Assembly (NCBI GenBank): GCA_965232405.1
Contig: OZ246966.1
Location: 2,356,001-2,420,000, forward strand
Origin: RCIO01 sp965232405
GTDB taxonomy: Bacteria; Pseudomonadota; Alphaproteobacteria; Rhizobiales; Rhizobiaceae
DNA: 64,000 bases
Direction: 5' to 3'
This document shows positions 59,432-64,000 of this stretch, piece after piece. The position numbers and the translations under genes were made by a program. The notes beneath the pieces were generated by a model that did not search any database, had not been told where the DNA came from, and saw only the letters and a program-made list of their open reading frames with translations. Position 1 is the stretch's first letter, and each line of letters starts with the position of its first letter.

Positions 59432-59619
59432 GCCGCGTTGGCGTCGCGCTCGTTGGTGATGCGCGAACGGATCGCTTCCACCATCGTCTCCCGGATCGTG
59501 TGCTCGCCATGCGCCTCGCGCATGTGCTCCACGGCGCGGCGAATCACTTCCGCCTCGTCCTGGTGGCGGGTATGCCAGTCGCAGCCGGGGACCAATGAGC
59601 CGCAATGATAGGTTTTCAT
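59428..59619 (-). CDS. DUF1059 small protein
   Basis: 63 residues. MKTYHCGSLVPGCDWHTRHQ has the two Cys and His of DUF1059, followed by EAEVIRRAVEHMREAHGEHT, so metal binding is plausible. The start ATG has AGGAGGAAACG directly upstream. An upstream in-frame extension (to 59694) lies past that site and was rejected. Convergent with the CCA-adding gene. The stop codons of the two genes sit in the palindrome CTAG (59428-59431). Function unknown. Confidence 0.9.
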   Translation of the reverse strand: MKTYHCGSLVPGCDWHTRHQDEAEVIRRAVEHMREAHGEHTIRETMVEAIRSRITNERDANAA

Positions 59620-59690
59620 CGTTTCCTCCTTTGGCTCTTCGAATATTCCGGAAAGTAACACGGAATGTGACGAGAGGGTGCTGATATCGA

Positions 59691-60599
59691 TCAATTTGCG
59701 GACTGGGTGAACATGCGGGCCGTTTCAGCGATTTCGCCGCGAATCCACGCTTTGAATTCGCGGACCCGTTCGTCCTCGCGTCGAGAGCGGGCGGTAATCA
59801 GCCAGTAGCTCAGTCCGGTGCGGGCGCGATATTCGAACGGAGCGACCACTGTCCCGACCCTGAGCGGGTATTCGGCCAGCGTTTGCCAGGCAAGCATGAC
59901 GCCTTGGCCGGCAATGACGGCATCGAGGGCCAGTGCGGCATCGGTGTATGAGCTTCCGGGCGTCAGCTCCTTTTCCGACAGGCCGAAACGGTCGAGCCAT
60001 GTCTGCCAGCGAAGTGTGGAATTTGCGTCTTCAACGACAGGCACCTTCAGGAGGTCGGCCGGCTCTTTCAGTCGCGCCGCGATGTCCGGCGAGCAGACCG
60101 GAAAAACCTCCTGTTCGAGCAGTTTTTCCTCCCGAACCCCCGACCAGCCGCCGGGGCCGACGCGGATCGCGATGTCTATGTCGCTGGTCGCCGGATCGAC
60201 CAGCCCGATGCTGGCGTCGAGCCTGAGCTGCATGCCTGGATGCGCGGCCGTGTAGCGGCCGAGCCGGGGAACCAGATATTTCGAAGCGAAGACGGGCGCT
60301 ACGGAGATCGTCAGCACATTGTCGGGATGGCTGTCTGCCGAAGCGACAGCCTGTTCGAGCGCCGCAAAACCGGCCGTCAGGCGTTGCAGGAATTCCGTGC
60401 CGAAGCGGGTCGGCTTCAGCCCTTTCGACGTACGATCGAAAATTGCGCGGCCAAGCTGTTCCTCTGCCCTGATGACCTGCTGGCTTACGGCGCCGACGGT
60501 GACGCCGAGTTCCGCAGCGGCTTGCTTCAGCGAACCGAGACGCCCGCAACTTTCCAGCGCACGCAGGCCGTTGAGGTGAACGCGATTGAGCGGCTTCAT
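59691..60599 (-). CDS. LysR-family regulator, GcvA type
   Basis: 302 residues. The HTH is NGLRALESCGRLGSLKQAAA, then ELGVTVGAVSQQVIRAEEQL, as in GcvA. The LysR substrate-binding domain covers about 92-295 (LTISVAPVFASKYLVPRLGR). Divergent from a 56-residue protein gene across 93 bp. ATAG-TTTAT-CTAT at 60600-60612 directly abuts the start codon and there is no visible Shine-Dalgarno, so the message may be leaderless or autorepressed. The target is unknown; the small divergent gene is the obvious candidate. Confidence 0.92.
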   Translation of the reverse strand: MKPLNRVHLNGLRALESCGRLGSLKQAAAELGVTVGAVSQQVIRAEEQLGRAIFDRTSKGLKPTRFGTEFLQRLTAGFAALEQAVASADSHPDNVLTISVAPVFASKYLVPRLGRYTAAHPGMQLRLDASIGLVDPATSDIDIAIRVGPGGWSGVREEKLLEQEVFPVCSPDIAARLKEPADLLKVPVVEDANSTLRWQTWLDRFGLSEKELTPGSSYTDAALALDAVIAGQGVMLAWQTLAEYPLRVGTVVAPFEYRARTGLSYWLITARSRREDERVREFKAWIRGEIAETARMFTQSAN

Positions 60600-60692
60600 A
60601 TAGTTTATCTATATCAAGCCCGATCAATTCTCCATTGAAAATACGACCCTTTGGAACGAAATCAGCACGAACAGAAAGAAAGGAGTAGAAAG

Positions 60693-60863
60693 ATGATACA
60701 GATTTTCTGGAAAGCGCTGCGGCGCGTCGATCGCCACCGTGAACGGACAGCCGGCCAGTCTTGGCGTTGCGATCCACTTGCGCACCCGGTTCTCGACCGC
60801 ATGTCGCCGGCCGAACTGGCCGATCTGCCGCTGGGCAGTGTCCGCTACGACTGCAACCGCTAA
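60693..60863 (+). CDS. 56-residue basic protein divergent from the LysR gene
   Basis: No family recognised. The N-terminal half is basic (MIQIFWKALRRVDRHRERTA). The second half has a conserved-looking DPLAHPVLDRMSPAELADLP and ends VRYDCNR. The start ATG has a clear AAGGAG site nine bases upstream, so translation is likely. It overlaps nothing and ends 14 bp from the convergent hemF stop. It loosely recalls DUF1127-like rhizobial microproteins but lacks their exact pattern. Confidence 0.7.
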   Translation: MIQIFWKALRRVDRHRERTAGQSWRCDPLAHPVLDRMSPAELADLPLGSVRYDCNR

Positions 60864-60877
60864 GGCAGCTTACGGCC

Positions 60878-61792
60878 TCAGGGCCATTTCACCTCGGGCG
60901 GCAGGCTCGAGAGGATCGAGTTCACATTGCCGCCGGTCTTGAGACCGAAAATCGTGCCCCGGTCATAGAGCAGGTTGAACTCGACATATCGCCCGCGCTG
61001 GATCAGCTGTTCCTCGCGGTCTGCTTCGGTCCAGTTCTCATTGAAATTCGCCCGCACCAGATGCGGATAGACCACCGCGAAGGTGCGCCCGACATCCTTG
61101 ACAAAGTCGAAATCGGCGTCCCAGCCGCCTTTTTCCTGCGCCGTCTTCAGCCAGTCGAAAAAGATGCCGCCAATGCCGCGCGGCTGGTCGCGATGCGGCA
61201 GGTAGAAATATTCGTCGCACCATTCCTTGAAGCGCTGGTAGTCGGCGACAGCGCCGTGCTTGTCGCAGACAAAGCGCATCGCCTTGTGGAAGGCTTGGCT
61301 GTCGGCATGGTCCTGCGTCCTGCGGCGCTCCAGCACCGGCGTCAGGTCGGCGCCGCCGCCAAACCATTGCGCCGATGTCACCACCATGCGGGTGTTCATG
61401 TGGACTGCGGGCACATGCGGGTTCTGAGGATGCGCAATTAATGAGATGCCGCTGGCCCAGAAGCGCGGATCCTCGTCGGCTCCCGGTATCTGCTTGCGGA
61501 ACTCCTGTGAAAATTCGCCGTAGACAGTCGATGTATGAACGCCGACCTTCTCGAAAACGCGGCCATACATCATCGACATGACGCCGCCACCGCCTTCGCC
61601 GCCGTCACGCTGCCATTCCTCGCGCTCGAAGCGGCCGGGCGCGCGGTGAGCCAGTGGGCCGGTCAGTTCGTCTTCCAGCGTTTCGAACGTGGCGCAGATG
61701 CGATCGCGCAGTTCCTCGAACCATGCCTTGGCCGCCTGCTTCTTGTCCTCGATGTCCTCGGGCAGGCCGGGCGCGATGTCGGGACGTTCCAT
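60878..61792 (-). CDS. hemF: Oxygen-dependent coproporphyrinogen III oxidase
   Basis: 304 residues. Aerobic heme synthesis: coproporphyrinogen III to protoporphyrinogen IX. Signatures are HAPGRFEREEWQRDGGEGGG-type N-terminal segments, ISLIAHPQNPHVPAVHMNTR near 115-134, WFGGGADLTP near 143, FYLPHRDQPRGIGGIFFDWL-type near 198, and the C-terminal GRYVEFNLLYDRGTIFGLKT with GNVNSILSSLPP. The start ATG 61792 follows AGGAGATCATTGC. Monocistronic; divergent from the 85-residue gene. Confidence 0.96.
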   Translation of the reverse strand: MERPDIAPGLPEDIEDKKQAAKAWFEELRDRICATFETLEDELTGPLAHRAPGRFEREEWQRDGGEGGGGVMSMMYGRVFEKVGVHTSTVYGEFSQEFRKQIPGADEDPRFWASGISLIAHPQNPHVPAVHMNTRMVVTSAQWFGGGADLTPVLERRRTQDHADSQAFHKAMRFVCDKHGAVADYQRFKEWCDEYFYLPHRDQPRGIGGIFFDWLKTAQEKGGWDADFDFVKDVGRTFAVVYPHLVRANFNENWTEADREEQLIQRGRYVEFNLLYDRGTIFGLKTGGNVNSILSSLPPEVKWP

Positions 61793-61911
61793 GCAATGAT
61801 CTCCTTGCCCGACCAATGGACGGCGGCAAAAGAAGCCCGCCGACGATCGGGACTCGTCAATTCAGCCGTCGTTCTCTAAAGTTCGGCTGGGGACGGTCAA
61901 GGAGTTCTTTC

Positions 61912-62169
61912 TTGAAAGTACCGACGCGGCCATCGCTGGACAACCTGAAGGACCGGCTCGACCGAGACCGGGCGACAGGCGAGCGCATGGCCCGAGACGG
62001 GTTCCTGCGCGAGACATTCGTGCTACCGCGCGAGGCGGCGAGAGTGAAGGCGCGCGAATGGTTCGACCGGTGGCCGAAACAGGCCTACTGGACGGCGATC
62101 GAAAGCTGGGCCGAACGCCCCGACGACGAGATCGAGTTCACGATGCGGCGGCTGCCGACGGCGGATTAG
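61912..62169 (+). CDS. Conserved 85-residue protein of unknown function
   Basis: Starts at TTG 61912, seven bases after AAGGAG. The product begins MKVPTRPSLDNLKDRLDRDR, continues FLRETFVLPREAARVKAREW and WPKQAYWTAIESWAERPDDE, and ends EFTMRRLPTAD. It is charged, soluble and looks like a short protein conserved in rhizobia next to hemF. No domain or catalytic motif was recognised. The longer in-frame extension upstream runs antisense to hemF and is not coding. Confidence 0.72.
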   Translation: MKVPTRPSLDNLKDRLDRDRATGERMARDGFLRETFVLPREAARVKAREWFDRWPKQAYWTAIESWAERPDDEIEFTMRRLPTAD

Positions 62170-62188
62170 GATCCTGATCCGAACCTCA

Positions 62189-62665
62189 TCAATCCTTGGT
62201 GGCTGGCGCTGATAACTGCCGTTGCGCTTCGCCCGCAGTCATTGCCACCGACATTGCAAGATTGAGGCTGCGTCCGCCGCCTGGCATGGGGATCAGGAGC
62301 CGCGCGTCTGCGGCGGTGTGTACGGCCTCAGGTGCGCCTGAGGTCTCGCGGCCGAACAGCAATATGTCGCCCTGCCGGTATTCGAAGTCTGTGTAGGGCA
62401 CATCGCCGGATGTCGTGAAAAGGAGAAGGCGGCGGTTGTCGGCGCGTCGGGCTTGCTCGAACTTTTCCCATGACAGATGCCGCGTCATGGCAGCGATCTC
62501 CAGATAATCCATGCCGGCACGTTTCAGCGTCCGATCCGACAGGTCAAAACCCGCCGGCTCGATGATGTGTACGCCGACACCGAGACAAGCCGCCAGCCGT
62601 AGGATTGCACCGGTGTTCCCCGGAATGTCGGGCTGGTAGAGGGCGATTTCAAAGAGGGTGGCCAT
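62189..62665 (-). CDS. trmL: tRNA (cytidine(34)-2'-O)-methyltransferase
   Basis: SPOUT methyltransferase of 158 residues, the minimal TrmL length. IALYQPDIPGNTGAILRLAA (motif 1, Asn-Thr-Gly) lies near residues 7-26. DILLFGRETSGAPEAV (motif 2) is near 100, and IPMPGGGRSLNLAMSVAMTA (motif 3 knot) near 125. It methylates the wobble base ribose of tRNA-Leu isoacceptors. Six bases separate it from the upstream arylamine acetyltransferase gene on the same strand, so they are probably cotranscribed. Confidence 0.95.
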   Translation of the reverse strand: MATLFEIALYQPDIPGNTGAILRLAACLGVGVHIIEPAGFDLSDRTLKRAGMDYLEIAAMTRHLSWEKFEQARRADNRRLLLFTTSGDVPYTDFEYRQGDILLFGRETSGAPEAVHTAADARLLIPMPGGGRSLNLAMSVAMTAGEAQRQLSAPATKD

Positions 62666-62671
62666 CGCGCT

Positions 62672-63547
62672 CTAGCTGCCCAGGACAGTGTTCTTGGTCC
62701 GCAGCATCTCCTGAAATGCCGCGCGGTCGGCGATGTCGATGCCGAACACGCTTTCAACGATCTCTACCAACTCGTCAGCCGACGCGATTTCGCGCCGTTC
62801 AGTCCGGCCGCCCGTTTCGTGGATGGCGAAGCTGTTTCCCCGGACGGTGAAACGCTTTCCGGGCGCCGTGCGCGCCAGTGCCAGCGTGGTGACGAAATGC
62901 GAAGCCGGATTGGTGCACAGAAAGTGGCTCGACACCTTGAAGTCGACGTCGAATTGCGGCGCGAAATCGAAGCGGTAGAGTGTGCGCCACTCGCCTTCGA
63001 CATGTGACTGCAGACGGTGGTAATCGCCGGTCTCGATGATCCGGAAGCGTTCATGCGGCGTCTCCTGCTCGAGGCCAGATTCCACCAAGATCGGCGCGGT
63101 CAAGGTCTGCCCACCAAAACCGGTGTCGGCAAGCCAGCTTTGGCCGTCGATCTCGACATGCAGCAGCTGATGGCTGCGAGGGGTGATGGCATCTTCCGGC
63201 TGCCCCCACAGGACGCGTGCCGCGAGGGCTGTGACGGTAAAACCAAGCGTGGAAAGCGCGCGCTTGAGGATGAGATTGTGCTCGAAGCAATAACCGCCGC
63301 GCCGGCTGCCGACGAGTTTGTCATGCACTGCGGCAGGATCGAGATCGACGTTAATACCCATGAAGGGGTCGAGATTTTCGAACGGGATCGCCTGCGGGTG
63401 CAGATCGTGAATTGCGCGCAAGACATCGAGCGTGGCCTCGCGCGGCCCGTCATACCCGATGCGCCTGAAATAGCCGTCGAGGTCGAAGCTATCGGTGGCC
63501 GGTTTGGGGCCAGTGATTGGAGGCGCTGCAGACATCGGTTCGGCCAT
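62672..63547 (-). CDS. nat: Arylamine N-acetyltransferase
   Basis: 291 residues. The cysteine-protease-like triad of NAT enzymes is visible: Cys 87 in SRRGGYCFEHN, His near 126 in SHQLLHVEI, Asp 141 in LADTGFGGQTL. IPFENLDPFMG near residue 54 is also family-typical. It transfers acetyl from acetyl-CoA to aromatic amines or hydrazines; the natural substrate in this organism is unknown. ATG 63547 or ATG 63535 may be the start. It precedes trmL by 6 bp. Confidence 0.94.
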   Translation of the reverse strand: MAEPMSAAPPITGPKPATDSFDLDGYFRRIGYDGPREATLDVLRAIHDLHPQAIPFENLDPFMGINVDLDPAAVHDKLVGSRRGGYCFEHNLILKRALSTLGFTVTALAARVLWGQPEDAITPRSHQLLHVEIDGQSWLADTGFGGQTLTAPILVESGLEQETPHERFRIIETGDYHRLQSHVEGEWRTLYRFDFAPQFDVDFKVSSHFLCTNPASHFVTTLALARTAPGKRFTVRGNSFAIHETGGRTERREIASADELVEIVESVFGIDIADRAAFQEMLRTKNTVLGS

Positions 63548-63624
63548 TTCCCGTAGGTTGGTTGCTCTCGTCCGGTACGGCTACATCTTCAAGACCGGTT
63601 GAGGTCAAGCACCGGTCTTCGCAT

Positions 63625-64000
63625 TCACTTGCCGGCGACCTTGTCTCCCAACCAGTAGCGCGGGCCTGAGCCGCGGCGCGCGATCGTGTCGACCGGATTG
63701 ACAAGCTTGCATTTGCTCATGGAAAGGCAGCCGCAGCCAATGCATTCGGTCAGCCCGGCTTTCAGCCGTTCTAGCTCGGCGATCCGCGCGTCGATGCGGC
63801 TCGACCACTTTCCCGACAGTTTCTGCCAGTCGGGCTTGTTGGGCGTTCGCCCTTCCGGAAGTTTGGCCAGCTCGGCGCCGATCTCGCCCAGCGTCAGACC
63901 GACCTTCTGGGCAAATACGATGAAGGCGATGCGCCTGAGCGCCGAGCGCGGAAAGCGCCGGTGGCCGGAGCCTGCACGCTCGGATTGAATGAGGCCGCGT
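63625..64000 (-). CDS. soxR: Redox-sensitive activator SoxR (N-terminus beyond window)
   Basis: The last 124 codons of a MerR-family regulator. The visible part starts in the wing of the HTH (RRFPRSALRRIAFIVFAQKV), continues with GLTLGEIGAELAKLPEGRTP and a dimerisation helix. It then carries the 2Fe-2S ligand cluster CIGCGCLSMSKC, a CX2CXCX5C pattern diagnostic of SoxR. It ends NPVDTIARRGSGPRYWLGDK. It senses redox-cycling compounds or superoxide. The stop TGA lies at 63625-63627. Its own target gene is not in the window. Confidence 0.94.
   Translation of the reverse strand, partial: RGLIQSERAGSGHRRFPRSALRRIAFIVFAQKVGLTLGEIGAELAKLPEGRTPNKPDWQKLSGKWSSRIDARIAELERLKAGLTECIGCGCLSMSKCKLVNPVDTIARRGSGPRYWLGDKVAGK

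Overview
The window looks like chromosomal DNA of an alphaproteobacterium of the Hyphomicrobiales (Rhizobiales), probably near Mesorhizobium, Hoeflea or Nitratireductor. This is inferred from gene content (rhizobial-type purine catabolism, TRAP and ABC uptake systems, pcaIJF, PPi-dependent phosphofructokinase, MoxR/DUF58/DUF4159 block, several small rhizobial conserved genes), from GC-rich codon use and from many non-ATG starts. No phage, plasmid, transposase, CRISPR array or rRNA was seen. The one RNA gene found is a tRNA-Gln.

Layout. 1-3.2 kb: peptide/opine-type ABC importer on the minus strand (binding protein, two permeases, the second cut by the window edge). 3.7-7.8 kb: TMEM43-like membrane protein, tRNA-Gln, PPi-phosphofructokinase, TTC38-like protein. 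7.9-11.2 kb: xylose use (xylB-xylA) and a gluconate kinase. 11.2-24.7 kb: a large purine-degradation locus. guaD makes xanthine, xdhABC make urate, puuD oxidises urate, uraH and the UraD half of a fused PuuE-UraD give allantoin, PuuE gives allantoate, and allE and allA finish to glyoxylate. The allantoate amidohydrolase step is not in the window. A CDA-fold deaminase, a diguanylate cyclase and a LysR regulator lie within this locus.

24.7-34.0 kb: a CobW GTPase/WD40/small-protein operon, a creatininase-family hydrolase, a MarR regulator, two tandem EamA exporters, a LacI regulator that appears to start at CTG, a 2-hydroxyacid dehydrogenase, a small secreted protein and a C26 amidohydrolase. 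34.3-39.2 kb: a TakP-like TRAP transporter whose large permease carries a roughly 330-residue C-terminal coiled-coil tail. 39.2-49.9 kb: repeat-like intergenic DNA, Bax-inhibitor-1 protein, the ybbP-ybbA/tesA locus, thpR and a phosphotyrosine phosphatase overlapping tail to tail, phhB, a DUF1232 protein, and an IclR regulator divergent from pcaIJF (last steps of the beta-ketoadipate pathway).

49.9-56.8 kb: a MoxR - DUF58 - DUF4159/BatA-like - VWA-like membrane operon of unknown role. 56.9-64 kb: DUF1285, CoA-type Nudix and CCA-adding enzyme in one overlapping operon, then DUF1059, a GcvA-type LysR beside a 56-residue protein, hemF, an 85-residue conserved protein, trmL, an arylamine N-acetyltransferase and the C-terminal part of SoxR.

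No wholly new system is obvious. The strongest leads are the uncharacterised MoxR/DUF4159 operon, the unexplained deaminase inside the allantoin operon, the coiled-coil TRAP permease, and the CTG-started LacI regulator with a near-perfect operator at its probable transcription start.
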